In this document: piece by piece, positions 41,549-49,551 of the stretch
Layout of the letters: the number at the start of each line of letters is the position of its first letter
How positions within the stretch are numbered: the stretch's first letter is position 1
Source of the DNA: Anaerospora hongkongensis
GTDB taxonomy: Bacteria; Bacillota; Negativicutes; Sporomusales; DSM-15969
Assembly (NCBI RefSeq): GCF_004339805.1
Contig: NZ_SLUI01000004.1
Span: 186,001 to 250,000, forward strand
Length of the DNA stretch: 64,000 bases
Direction of reading: 5' to 3'
The notes under the pieces: model-generated
The model's database searches: none
The model's input: the letters and a program-made list of their open reading frames with translations, nothing else
Told to the model about the DNA's origin: nothing
Program-made: the position numbers and the translations under genes

Positions 41549-41674
41549 TTGACATAGTTTGTGTAATCTGCTAATCTATATAAGTCGCCGCACGAAATGT
41601 GTGACAAGCTGTCGGAAAAAAGACGCTTGACTATGAAAGTTGCAGTTGACAGAACAGGGCAGGTATGTTAACAT
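41549..41674 (+). promoter_or_regulatory. Tandem promoters of the tRNA/5S array
   Basis: P1 has TTGACA (41549-41554) and TAATCT (41572-41577), 17-bp spacer. P2 has TTGACA (41646-41651) and TAACAT (41669-41674), 17-bp spacer, 16 bp before the first tRNA. Both -35 hexamers are perfect, as usual for stable RNA promoters. Confidence 0.6.
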
Positions 41675-41689
41675 AATGTCTTGTATGAT

Positions 41690-41764
41690 GCGGAAGTAGC
41701 TCAGTGGTAGAGCATCGCCTTGCCAAGGCGAGGGTCGCGAGTTCGAATCTCGTTTTCCGCTCCA
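41690..41764 (+). tRNA. tRNA-Gly (GCC)
   Basis: Complete cloverleaf with acceptor GCGGAAG/TTTCCGC-type pairing, anticodon loop TTGCCAA, GTTCGAATC T-loop and encoded CCA. First gene of the array. Confidence 0.97.
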
Positions 41765-41765
41765 T

Positions 41766-41885
<120 letters not shown>

Positions 41886-41908
41886 TACCAGGTAATCCTG
41901 GTTTTTAT

Positions 41909-41984
41909 TCCTCGATAGCTCAGTTGGTAGAGCAATCGGCTGTTAACCGATCGGTCGTAGGTTCGAGTCCTACTCGAGGAGCCA
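41909..41984 (+). tRNA. tRNA-Asn (GTT)
   Basis: Cloverleaf with acceptor TCCTCGA/TCGAGGA, anticodon loop CTGTTAA, encoded CCA. Confidence 0.97.
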
Positions 41985-41985
41985 T

Positions 41986-42061
41986 AGGGGCGTCGCCAAG
42001 TTGGTAAGGCAACGGACTTTGACTCCGTTATGCGTTGGTTCGAGTCCAGCCGCCCCTGCCA
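41986..42061 (+). tRNA. tRNA-Gln (TTG)
   Basis: Cloverleaf with acceptor AGGGGCG/CGCCCCT, anticodon loop CTTTGAC, encoded CCA. It is 1 nt from its neighbour on each side. Confidence 0.95.
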
Positions 42062-42137
42062 GACCTACTAGCTCAGTTGGTAGAGCACCTGACTTTTAAT
42101 CAGGGTGTCGATGGTTCGAGTCCATCGTGGGTCACCA
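42062..42137 (+). tRNA. tRNA-Lys (TTT)
   Basis: Cloverleaf with acceptor GACCTAC/GTGGGTC, anticodon loop CTTTTAA, encoded CCA. Confidence 0.97.
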
Positions 42138-42144
42138 TTTTTCT

Positions 42145-42219
42145 GGCCCGTTGGTCAAGCGGTTAAGACACCGCCCTTTCACGGCGGTATCAAGGGTTCG
42201 ATTCCCTTACGGGTCACCA
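42145..42219 (+). tRNA. tRNA-Glu (TTC)
   Basis: Cloverleaf with acceptor GGCCCGT/ACGGGTC, anticodon loop CTTTCAC, encoded CCA. Confidence 0.97.
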
Positions 42220-42224
42220 TTTTC

Positions 42225-42300
<76 letters not shown>

Positions 42301-42382
42301 TTCAGCTAGCGATTGGCTAGAAATGCTCAGATGCTAAGGATAACAACGCAGATGGGCGTTTGTAGACAGTCGCTTTTTACGC

Positions 42383-42459
42383 GGCCCTGTGGTGTAGCGG
42401 TCTAACATGCCGCCCTGTCACGGCGGAGATCGACGGTTCAAATCCGTTCAGGGTCGCCA
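42383..42459 (+). tRNA. tRNA-Asp (GTC)
   Basis: Cloverleaf with acceptor GGCCCTG/CAGGGTC, anticodon loop CTGTCAC, encoded CCA. Confidence 0.97.
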
Positions 42460-42464
42460 TTTTT

Positions 42465-42540
<76 letters not shown>

Positions 42541-42549
42541 TGTTACTCT

Positions 42550-42635
42550 GGAGGGATTCCCGAGTGGCTAAAGGGAGCAGACTGTAAATCTGCCGGTTTT
42601 CACCTTCGAAGGTTCGAATCCTTCTCCCTCCACCA
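42550..42635 (+). tRNA. tRNA-Tyr (GTA)
   Basis: Class II tRNA (86 nt, long variable arm) with acceptor GGAGGGA/TCCCTCC, anticodon loop CTGTAAA, discriminator A and encoded CCA. It is the predicted ligand of the two T-boxes at 5580 and 35669: the GUA anticodon reads the UAC specifier and A-CCA pairs with UGGU in the T-box. Confidence 0.97.
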
Positions 42636-42653
42636 TTCTATTTAGGTTTTTAT

Positions 42654-42727
42654 GCGGGTGTAGCTCAATGGTAGAGTCCTAGCCTTCCAAGCTAGCTGCG
42701 TGGGTTCGATTCCCATCACCCGCTCCA
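42654..42727 (+). tRNA. tRNA-Gly (TCC)
   Basis: Cloverleaf with acceptor GCGGGTG/CACCCGC, anticodon loop CTTCCAA, encoded CCA. Second glycine isoacceptor of the array. Confidence 0.97.
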
Positions 42728-42739
42728 ATATATGTTTAT

Positions 42740-42825
42740 GCGGCCGTGGCGGAACGGCAGACGCGCTAGTCTCAGGAACTAGTGGGAGCAATCTCGTGGT
42801 GGTTCAAATCCACTCGGCCGCACCA
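42740..42825 (+). tRNA. tRNA-Leu (CAG)
   Basis: Class II tRNA with acceptor GCGGCCG/CGGCCGC, anticodon loop CTCAGGA, long variable arm, encoded CCA. Last tRNA of the array. Confidence 0.97.
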
Positions 42826-42836
42826 AAAAAATACAA

Positions 42837-42876
42837 TGAAAAGGAATTAGCCGGTTACCAGGCTAGTTCCTTTTTG
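42837..42876 (+). terminator. Terminator of the tRNA array
   Basis: The arms AAAAGGAATTAGCC and GGCTAGTTCCTTTT are followed by TTG, just behind tRNA-Leu. Confidence 0.85.
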
Positions 42877-43056
42877 AATTATAGAAGTAATATTCATTTA
42901 TTTTGTATAACAAAATAGTGGTACTGATGATAATACAATAATATTGCTTTTTCTAAAAATATTTTATTTAGCAAATAGTTTTAGTAGGTCCTAGTAGTTT
43001 ATAATAAAAAGGGTATGGCTAAAATAACAAGTGCTGACAAGGGGGATTGTTCGTAG

Positions 43057-44049
43057 TTGGAAAAAAAATATGCAGGTATTATTGGTATTGGGTCTTATGT
43101 ACCGGAAAAAGTAATTACGAATGCTGATTTAGAAAAGACAATAGATACATCTGACAGCTGGATAGTGGAACGTACCGGAATTCGCGAGAGGCGCGTTGTG
43201 GCCGAAGGGCAGGCGACGTCTGACTTGGCTACAATAGCGGCAGAACGGGCATTGGCTGATGCCGGAGTTAGTGCTGAGGAGCTTGACCTGATTATTGTTG
43301 CCACTGTGACTCCTGATATGGTATTTCCTTCAGTTGCCTGTCTTGTACAAAATAACTTGAAGGCTGTAAATGCAGCTGCTTTTGACCTAACGGCGGTTTG
43401 TTCGGGATTTATGTATGCACTGGTGACAGGCACTACCTTTATTCAAACGGGGATGTATAAAAAAATACTAATCATTGGTGCTGAAGCATTGTCGACAATT
43501 ACCGATTGGACAGATCGCAATACGGCTATTTTGTTTGGTGATGGAGCCGGTGCTGCGGTTTTGGCAGAGGTTCCGGAAGGCTTTGGTGTTCTAGGTGTGC
43601 ATCTGGGAGCTGAAGGTGCTGGCGGTGATCTGCTCAAAATGCCTGCCGGTGGATCCAGGCTGCCTGCATCAGCGGATACCGTAGCGCAGCGCCTTCACTA
43701 TACCCGTATGGATGGAAACGAAGTGTTTAAATTTGCCGTAAAAGTTATGGGAGAAGCCGTAAAGCAAGCACTGGAAATGGCTAATCTGACTTCTGACGAT
43801 ATCACCTATCTGGTCCCTCATCAGGCCAACATCCGGATCATACAGTCGGCTGCCAAACGCGTGGGTATGCCGATGGATAAAGTTGTGGTCAATGTAGATA
43901 AATATGGCAATACTTCGGCTGCGTCTATTCCTATTGTGCTGGACGAGGCTGTTAAAACCGGCAAAATAAAAAAAGGCGATACAATTGCTATGGTTGGATT
44001 TGGCGGCGGGCTGACATGGGCGGCAAGCATCGTCAAATGGTCTAAGTAA
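43057..44049 (+). CDS. fabH: 3-Oxoacyl-ACP synthase III (FabH)
   Basis: A 330-residue condensing enzyme starting fatty-acid synthesis from acetyl- or branched acyl-CoA and malonyl-ACP. It has the WIVERTGIRERR N-terminal signature, FDLTAVCSGFMYAL with catalytic Cys near residue 114, LVPHQANIRI with His, and KYGNTSAASIP with Asn. The start appears to be TTG 43057 behind AAGGGGG. It stands alone rather than in a fab cluster. The upstream region contains TTAGTAGGTCCTAGTA (42981-42996), vaguely like a FapR box, next to a TATAAT at 43000-43005. Confidence 0.93.
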   Translation: MEKKYAGIIGIGSYVPEKVITNADLEKTIDTSDSWIVERTGIRERRVVAEGQATSDLATIAAERALADAGVSAEELDLIIVATVTPDMVFPSVACLVQNNLKAVNAAAFDLTAVCSGFMYALVTGTTFIQTGMYKKILIIGAEALSTITDWTDRNTAILFGDGAGAAVLAEVPEGFGVLGVHLGAEGAGGDLLKMPAGGSRLPASADTVAQRLHYTRMDGNEVFKFAVKVMGEAVKQALEMANLTSDDITYLVPHQANIRIIQSAAKRVGMPMDKVVVNVDKYGNTSAASIPIVLDEAVKTGKIKKGDTIAMVGFGGGLTWAASIVKWSK

Positions 44050-44053
44050 TGGC

Positions 44054-44097
44054 AAAAGGCCTGTGTGGCAGGAATAGCTGCTGTACAGGCCTTTTAT
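44054..44097 (+). terminator. Rho-independent terminator of fabH
   Basis: The arms AAAAGGCCTGT and ACAGGCCTTTT flank a loop with further pairing, 5 bp after the stop codon. Confidence 0.85.
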
Positions 44098-44156
44098 TTG
44101 AAATTTGGCAGAAGTTTCTATATAATAGAGGTATTTATGTATGCGGGGTGGGAGTT

Positions 44157-44789
44157 TTGACAGCGCCAATGTCGATGTATCATTCTATTGCCTTGGACCT
44201 GGCACAGCGAATTAGTAATGAAGAATTTCCTATTGGTGCCAAAATATCCGGCAGGACACTTTTGGCAAGCCATTATAATGTATCGTCCGAGACAATCCGC
44301 AAGGCGGTAGCGCTGCTTAAAGACGGTAATGTCGTAACGGTGGCGCAAGGCAAAGAAGTGGTAGTCCTTTCTGTTGATCAGGCACAGCGATTCATTGAAC
44401 ATTATAAAAATGTTGAATCCGTATACTCTCTTAAACAGGAATTAGAATTGCTTTTAGAACGTAAGCAAGAGATTGATCAGCGGCTGGAAGAGATTTTTAC
44501 GAACATCATTGGCTATTCTGACCGTCTCAGAAACTTGACGCCTTACAATCCGGTTGAAATCAGGGTTCCCGAGCATTCCCATTTGCCGGGGAAAACAATT
44601 GCAGATGTGAAGCTGTGGCAGCGGACAGGTGCTACGCTGGTTGCCATCCGGCGGGGAACAGAAGTGATTATATCTCCGGGGCCGCTCGCTGATATCCGAG
44701 TGGATGACCGTCTGGTAGTGGTTGGTAATGCCGATGTTATCCAGCAGGTTACCCGCTTTATTCATGCTGAAGACGGCCTGGCAACATAG
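44157..44789 (+). CDS. GntR-type regulator with RCK_C domain (BusR-like)
   Basis: About 210 residues. The N-terminal winged helix of the GntR type is SIALDLAQRISNEEFPIGAKISGR...SSETIRKAVALLKDGNVV (about 10-75). A coiled coil (SLKQELELLLERKQEIDQRLEEIF) leads to a C-terminal RCK_C/TrkA_C domain (about 145-205; VRVDDRLVVVGN-like ending). The same layout occurs in BusR, the cyclic-di-AMP-binding repressor of osmolyte uptake in Lactococcus and Streptococcus. TTG 44157 behind GGTGGGAG is preferred. No osmolyte transporter is adjacent, so targets lie elsewhere or it autoregulates. Confidence 0.85.
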   Translation: MTAPMSMYHSIALDLAQRISNEEFPIGAKISGRTLLASHYNVSSETIRKAVALLKDGNVVTVAQGKEVVVLSVDQAQRFIEHYKNVESVYSLKQELELLLERKQEIDQRLEEIFTNIIGYSDRLRNLTPYNPVEIRVPEHSHLPGKTIADVKLWQRTGATLVAIRRGTEVIISPGPLADIRVDDRLVVVGNADVIQQVTRFIHAEDGLAT

Positions 44790-44926
44790 CTGGTACCTCA
44801 TCAGATCTACTCCAGTGAATACTGCCCGTCTGGTTTAGACCTGACAAGGTACTAGCTTATTTTGTCAGGCTTAAGGCATTGACAAAGCGGACATAAAATG
44901 ATACTATTAATAGAGTAATTTCATAG

Positions 44927-45010
44927 GCGGTTGTGGCGGAACGGCAGACGCACCATCTTGAGGGGGTGGCGGAGAGATCCGTGTGAGTTCAAATCTCACC
45001 AACCGCACCA
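44927..45010 (+). tRNA. tRNA-Leu (GAG)
   Basis: Class II tRNA, 84 nt, with acceptor GCGGTTG/CAACCGC, anticodon loop CTTGAGG, encoded CCA. Solitary, with its own terminator at 45024-45055. A possible -10 box (TACTATTAAT) lies just upstream. Confidence 0.96.
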
Positions 45011-45023
45011 TCATAGCAACTAG

Positions 45024-45055
45024 GGCTTCTAAAATAAAGGCAGAAGCTTTTTTTT
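45024..45055 (+). terminator. Terminator of tRNA-Leu (GAG)
   Basis: GCTTCT (45025-45030) pairs with AGAAGC (45042-45047), followed by eight T residues. Confidence 0.8.
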
Positions 45056-45127
45056 AGTTTTATGAGGATAAGTACGTTTTCCCCGTAGCCTGGGCAATCT
45101 AAAACTAGCAGCGACGGAGGAGTTACA

Positions 45128-45292
45128 ATGAGTATGGAAAGACCTGATGTAAAGACTTACAAGATGACGCCGGAAGAAATCGAAAAGCTGCTTTCTGCTA
45201 AATTTGGCACAAAGATCGAACCGGTCAATAATGCAAAGCTAGCAAAGCAGCGGCAGCAGCGTGCAAGGCGGGACGAAAATAAAACCGAATAG
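45128..45292 (+). CDS. Small hypothetical protein (54 aa)
   Basis: An open frame of 54 codons with ATG 45128 behind GGAGGAG and a terminator 8 bp after the stop. It begins MSMERPDVKTYKMTPEEIEK; the C-terminal half is strongly basic (KLAKQRQQRARRDENK), suggesting nucleic-acid or ribosome binding. The TPEEIEKL stretch is a helical start. I do not recognise the family, but ribosome binding site and terminator support a real gene. Confidence 0.7.
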   Translation: MSMERPDVKTYKMTPEEIEKLLSAKFGTKIEPVNNAKLAKQRQQRARRDENKTE

Positions 45293-45299
45293 TCTATGC

Positions 45300-45329
45300 A
45301 AAACCTTCGATACTGTATCGAAGGTTTTT
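45300..45329 (+). terminator. Rho-independent terminator
   Basis: The arms AAAACCTTCGATAC and GTATCGAAGGTTTT follow the 54-aa gene directly. Confidence 0.9.
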
Positions 45330-45450
45330 GCGTTTATTTGTAAGAGAAATCCAAGGGATGATGACACCGTTAGTCTTGGTTCGCAGTGATAATCAACTAT
45401 AGTGATAAGGGGGGCGTCAAGGGCTAAGGCGTAATGGAGATGAGAGGACA

Positions 45451-45669
45451 GTGGACAGGAGAATGGAATCAGGGTTGTTTAAATTAACAGCCCAAATAGT
45501 GGAAAACACAATTGAAGCGTTGACATTGACCAAATATATGAATCCCAGTCAGCGGGAGGCTGCAACCCGAGATGCAACAGAAATTGTACTGATGACGATG
45601 CATCATACTGTACGACTGCTGGATCAGGAAGATGTGGACAAGCCGATAGCATTTGAGTGCCAAAAATAA
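45451..45669 (+). CDS. Small hypothetical protein (72 aa)
   Basis: A 72-residue soluble protein beginning MDRRMESGLFKLTAQIVENTIEALTL. It is predicted to be helical with a hydrophobic face (EIVLMTMHHTVRLLDQ) and has no cysteine except one near the end. GTG 45451 is used, with GAGAGGA upstream; ATG 45463 is an alternative that lacks spacing. The family is not recognised. No clear terminator follows; a GCGCCAAGGCGC dyad lies at 45680. Confidence 0.6.
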   Translation: MDRRMESGLFKLTAQIVENTIEALTLTKYMNPSQREAATRDATEIVLMTMHHTVRLLDQEDVDKPIAFECQK

Positions 45670-45795
45670 GTAAGGCTTAAGCGCCAAGGCGCCCCCCTCT
45701 CCTCTTCAGCTCCAGGAAAATCACAGTTCATTTATTGCAGGACTTTTCTTATGTTTGTAGAATTTTGATGTAAAAAAGCATGATTTGGTGATATA

Positions 45796-46635
45796 ATGAA
45801 TAGAAATTTCCGTTTCGTAATGTTGTTACTGCTGCTATTCGTCGTTTTTTCTCTTACTGCCTGCGGTGGTATAACCAGGCAAGCAGCGCCACCTACTGAT
45901 ACACCCCGAATAGAACAGGCTGCTGACAAGACGCAGCAGGCTTCTTCTCCAGTATCATACGCCGTACCCAAGGGAGTGCCGATCCTCATGTATCACAGCA
46001 TCGGTGATGAAAAAGATAATGATGCCGTGATTTCTAAAGAACGTTTTGCCGAGCAAATGGATTTTTTGCATAAAAACCACTATAACCCGCTTACACCGGA
46101 GATGCTGGCAGATTATATCAGTCTGGGTAAGCCTTTGCCGGTGAAACCAGTCCTGCTTACATTCGATGATGGTTATCGCGATACGTATGATGTAGCAATG
46201 CCTATATTAAAACAGTATGGATTTCCCAGTATCGTCTTTATTCCTGCCGGTGAGGTTGGCACAAATCTTAGCTGGGAGCAGCTTAAGAAAATGAAATCCT
46301 CAGGGATGCAGATCGGTTCTCATAGCTATCACCACAAGGAATTGACCAAACTTTCACCTGCGGAGCAGGCTGAAGAAATTGCCAAGTCCAAAGAAGTTCT
46401 CGACCGCAGCTTGAGCCAGGATACACTTTGGTTTTGTTACCCCTACGGCAGTTATGATGCTGCAACACTAAAGCTGCTGCAGGAAAAAGGCCTGAAATTT
46501 GCTGTGACGATGAATCCCGGATGGGGAAAAACAGGCGATAATCCCCTGGTGTTAAACCGTATCTGGATAGGAAACTCTGTTGATCTTAAGCATTTTGAAG
46601 AACGTCTGACTAAAGAAGATTATTCGATGCTTTAG
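45796..46635 (+). CDS. Polysaccharide deacetylase lipoprotein (NodB domain)
   Basis: A 279-residue lipoprotein: signal with lipobox FSLTAC (Cys near residue 23), a Thr/Gln/Ala linker, then a carbohydrate esterase 4 domain. Motifs are PILMYHSIGD, VLLTFDDGYRDTYDVAMP (motif 1 with the metal Asp), IGSHSYHHKEL (motif 2 HxxxH-type), WFCYPYGSYDAATL and the C-terminal NRIWIGNS. Such enzymes de-N-acetylate peptidoglycan or exopolysaccharide. The next gene starts 32 bp later, so a three-gene envelope operon is likely. Confidence 0.9.
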   Translation: MNRNFRFVMLLLLLFVVFSLTACGGITRQAAPPTDTPRIEQAADKTQQASSPVSYAVPKGVPILMYHSIGDEKDNDAVISKERFAEQMDFLHKNHYNPLTPEMLADYISLGKPLPVKPVLLTFDDGYRDTYDVAMPILKQYGFPSIVFIPAGEVGTNLSWEQLKKMKSSGMQIGSHSYHHKELTKLSPAEQAEEIAKSKEVLDRSLSQDTLWFCYPYGSYDAATLKLLQEKGLKFAVTMNPGWGKTGDNPLVLNRIWIGNSVDLKHFEERLTKEDYSML

Positions 46636-46667
46636 CTATTACCAAAAAACGAAGAAGAGGGCGAGCG

Positions 46668-47621
46668 ATGACGAAACTGGCCATTGCCTCAAATATATAC
46701 TTTCGCTTTATTGTCATTAATCTTGTATTTTTATTATGCACGGCACCGTTTATCGTTCTTTTCGGACCATTCGATAATATCAAGCGCAGTGTGGTGGGAG
46801 CGGTTTTGACTTCCCGTCATCCGCAGTATGTTACCTGGATCTTTTCGGAAAAAGAAATTAAGGAGATTGTAGGAGATTTCAATCCGACAAATCAGCCTAA
46901 ACAGGATTTGTTTCAATTTACCAAGCGGGAGACCAGTTCACTCCGATTAGTGAACATTAATGCCACCCGCTTTACCGGCTATATGCTGGAGATTCCTGAC
47001 CCTACCCGTATTAAAGCAGCTACCGCACAGGATATTCAGGAAAAAGGCGATACTACCAGCTCTATTGCGATTGCCAATAATGCGGTAGCAGCCATCAATG
47101 CCGGTGGCTTTTATGATCCAAACGGAACTGGCACCGGCAGGCTTCCCTACGGTGTGATCATTAATGAGGGCAAATTTCTCATCGGCGGCGATATAAAAGA
47201 ACAGGTACAACTGATTGGTGTTACTAAAGCCGGTGGTCTGGTGGCCGGTAACTATTCTCCCAAGGAAATGAGGGAGATGAATGTTGCCGAAGGGGTTTCT
47301 TTCGGGCCACCGCTGATTATCAACGGCAAGAAACTGATAACAGATGGCGACGGCGGATGGGGTGTTGCACCGCGGACAGCTATTGGACAGCGCAAGGACG
47401 GCACTATCTTGTTTCTGGTCATAGATGGCAGACAGCCGGGCTATTCGCTGGGAGCAACCTTATTGGATGTACAAAATATTCTTTATGAACAAGGCGCCTA
47501 TGTGGCAGCCAATTTAGATGGCGGATCAAGCACCACGCTGTATTTTAACGGAAAAGTAGTAAATAAACCTTGCGATATGCTTGGTGAGCGGATGATTCCC
47601 ACCGCTTTCATTGTAAAATAA
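46668..47621 (+). CDS. Phosphodiester glycosidase family (NAGPA-domain) protein
   Basis: A 317-residue protein with an N-terminal membrane anchor (FIVINLVFLLCTAPFIVLF) and an exported catalytic domain. The domain has INAGGFYDPNGTGTGRLPYG, VSFGPPLIINGK, GWGVAPRTAIGQRKDG and LVIDGRQPGYS, AANLDGGSSTTLYFNG, matching the NAGPA family that hydrolyses N-acetylglucosamine-1-phosphodiesters. In bacteria it acts on phosphodiester-linked cell-wall glycans or similar. It lies between a deacetylase and an anchored beta-rich protein. Confidence 0.88.
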   Translation: MTKLAIASNIYFRFIVINLVFLLCTAPFIVLFGPFDNIKRSVVGAVLTSRHPQYVTWIFSEKEIKEIVGDFNPTNQPKQDLFQFTKRETSSLRLVNINATRFTGYMLEIPDPTRIKAATAQDIQEKGDTTSSIAIANNAVAAINAGGFYDPNGTGTGRLPYGVIINEGKFLIGGDIKEQVQLIGVTKAGGLVAGNYSPKEMREMNVAEGVSFGPPLIINGKKLITDGDGGWGVAPRTAIGQRKDGTILFLVIDGRQPGYSLGATLLDVQNILYEQGAYVAANLDGGSSTTLYFNGKVVNKPCDMLGERMIPTAFIVK

Positions 47622-47636
47622 TGAGGAGGGCAGCTG

Positions 47637-48512
47637 GTGAAATCAAGTTATAAACTTGCAATATGGCTGTTGGCAGGCCTTTTGTTTCAGACAGGCATCT
47701 ATTTTTATCTGGACCGGGTACTCTTTGCTCCTGCTACCTCCTTTCAAGTCAGTGCAGTTACAGAAGCACATGCCGTTATCGACGGGCAAACTTATTATTC
47801 CCGCAATAAGCGCTACATGGCTGTTGTTAAAGATGCGGCTGTGGAGATTTATGCAACTTCCCCCAAATCCCTGCTTCGTTCTATCCCGCTTAATCAGCAA
47901 AAGGTATCCTACTTTAAATGGCTGGAAGACCGTGATTTGGCGCTTATGGCTGTTTACAATGACACAGCTAAAGATGCTGCCAAAGTCGTTCTTACTCAGA
48001 TTAATCCACATGCCGATGGACATCAGCTGTCTACTACCGTCGACAAATTGCCTGCGGGTAGTAAAATTACAGATGTCGCTTATTCTACGGCCACTAATGT
48101 TATTTACATGCAGGTTTTGGTTGCTAGTGGTCCCGACCAATACCGTGTTTACCGCACGGATGCCAATCAGGATTTAACCCGCGTTTATCTTTCGGGCTCG
48201 CGAATTGGCCGGATCGGGGTTCTCTTTGATCACGATTCGCTCATTTATGATAATCTGGCAGAGGGTATTGTGTATGTACGCAATGGTGATGGAAGCTGGC
48301 GTGTAATCTCGCCTTATGGCGCCAAATATAATCTGGTTGGTGTAGATGGTAAGAATAATATTTATCTGGCAAAAGTGAATACCCAGGGCTTGGCGGAAAC
48401 CGTCCTGAAAGGTAAGCTGAAAGTGGGCTTTGAGCTTGACCGGACATTAACCAAGCCGACTGATGTACGGTTTTTGACTATGGATGGTGTAGAAGCACCA
48501 GCGAAGAAATAG
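47637..48512 (+). CDS. Membrane-anchored beta-rich protein of unknown function
   Basis: A 291-residue protein with an N-terminal anchor (LAIWLLAGLLFQTGIYFYL) and an exported part rich in short strands (AVVKDAAVEIYATSP, WLEDRDLALMAVYND, DVAYSTATNVIYMQVL, YGAKYNLVGVDGKNNIYLAKV), which looks like an irregular beta-propeller. No catalytic motif is recognised. The start is GTG 47637 behind GAGGAGGGCA. The spacing of 15 bp to the glycosidase gene suggests a partner role, for example substrate presentation. A terminator follows at 48514. Confidence 0.7.
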   Translation: MKSSYKLAIWLLAGLLFQTGIYFYLDRVLFAPATSFQVSAVTEAHAVIDGQTYYSRNKRYMAVVKDAAVEIYATSPKSLLRSIPLNQQKVSYFKWLEDRDLALMAVYNDTAKDAAKVVLTQINPHADGHQLSTTVDKLPAGSKITDVAYSTATNVIYMQVLVASGPDQYRVYRTDANQDLTRVYLSGSRIGRIGVLFDHDSLIYDNLAEGIVYVRNGDGSWRVISPYGAKYNLVGVDGKNNIYLAKVNTQGLAETVLKGKLKVGFELDRTLTKPTDVRFLTMDGVEAPAKK

Positions 48513-48513
48513 C

Positions 48514-48550
48514 GGAAGACTTGGAACAGCTTGTTCCAAGTCTTCTTTTT
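48514..48550 (+). terminator. Rho-independent terminator
   Basis: The arms AAGACTTGGAACA and TGTTCCAAGTCTT are followed by T residues, ending the three-gene envelope operon. Confidence 0.9.
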
Positions 48551-48618
48551 ATAAATGCTAGGCAGGACATCCGTCTTTTCGTGGTGAAGATTAGTAAACA
48601 ATCCAGGGGAGGTGCCGA

Positions 48619-49551
48619 ATGTCAAATCTGCGAGTGTATAGTATGATGGTCTTGACAGCGCTGTTTTGGTCTGGCGCTTTTATTACCGGGAAATTTGCTG
48701 TCCGCGAGTTCCCGCCTTTTGCACTGACTTTTTTTCGCTTTTTATTTGCGCTGCCGTTCATTTTCCTGATTTTATATTCCCGAAGGCAAGGCCGCTGGCT
48801 GCCTAGGCAGAAGGAGTGGCTGCCGCTGCTAGCCCTGGGGTTCGCCGGGACATTTCTATATCATGCCTTATTTTTTGCCTGCCTCCAGTATACAACTGCT
48901 ATTAACTCTTCCCTGATTGGCTCAACAAATCCAATGGTGACGGCGCTGCTGGCAGCAGTTTTTTTAGGTGATAAGGTAAACCGGACACGCCTGGCTGGTT
49001 TTTTATTGTCTTTTTTTGGTGTTTTTTTAGTCATTACCGGAGGAGACTGGCAGGTTATACAGCAGTTAAGCATGAATACAGGCGATATTTTGATGTTTGC
49101 CGCAGTCTGGAGCTGGGCGGGCTATTCCATTCTCAGCCGAAAGATTATGCAAAAATATGACTTGTCACCTTTGATGATTACCGCGTATACTTTTTTAGTG
49201 TGCACAATTGCAGCTATTCCGTTTGTTATCTGGGAGCAGCCAATGTCATATCTTCCCTACACCACCACAGGAGGCTGGCTGGCAGTAGTGTATATGGCGG
49301 TCTTTGCCTCGGTACTTGGCTATCTGTTTCAGCTGATTGCCATTCAGAAAATCGGTGCATCCCGGTCGTCAATTTTTATTAACCTGGTGCCGGTTTTCAC
49401 TATCGGGCAGGCCTGGTATTTTCTTCACGAGCCGGTTACACTGGTTAAACTGATTAGTGCCCTAATCATTATCTCGGGAGTATACTTAGCAGTAATGCCG
49501 TCAGATACTAAAGAGACGCAAAGCAAATCTCTTCCCCATCTTCAGGAATAA
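48619..49551 (+). CDS. EamA/DMT-family transporter
   Basis: A 310-residue membrane protein with ten hydrophobic helices in two EamA repeats (SGAFITGKFAVREFPPFALTFFRF in the first; SWAGYSILSRKIMQKYDLSP in the second). Family members export amino acids, nucleotides or drugs. The substrate is not predictable. The last 44 bp overlap the 3' end of the convergent MBL-fold gene, so the C-terminal codons are read on both strands. Confidence 0.88.
   Translation: MSNLRVYSMMVLTALFWSGAFITGKFAVREFPPFALTFFRFLFALPFIFLILYSRRQGRWLPRQKEWLPLLALGFAGTFLYHALFFACLQYTTAINSSLIGSTNPMVTALLAAVFLGDKVNRTRLAGFLLSFFGVFLVITGGDWQVIQQLSMNTGDILMFAAVWSWAGYSILSRKIMQKYDLSPLMITAYTFLVCTIAAIPFVIWEQPMSYLPYTTTGGWLAVVYMAVFASVLGYLFQLIAIQKIGASRSSIFINLVPVFTIGQAWYFLHEPVTLVKLISALIIISGVYLAVMPSDTKETQSKSLPHLQE

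Noticed and set aside
42977-43005. FapR operator before fabH
   Set aside because: TTAGTAGGTCCTAGTA shows only partial dyad symmetry and deviates from the FapR consensus; kept only as a remark in the gene entry.
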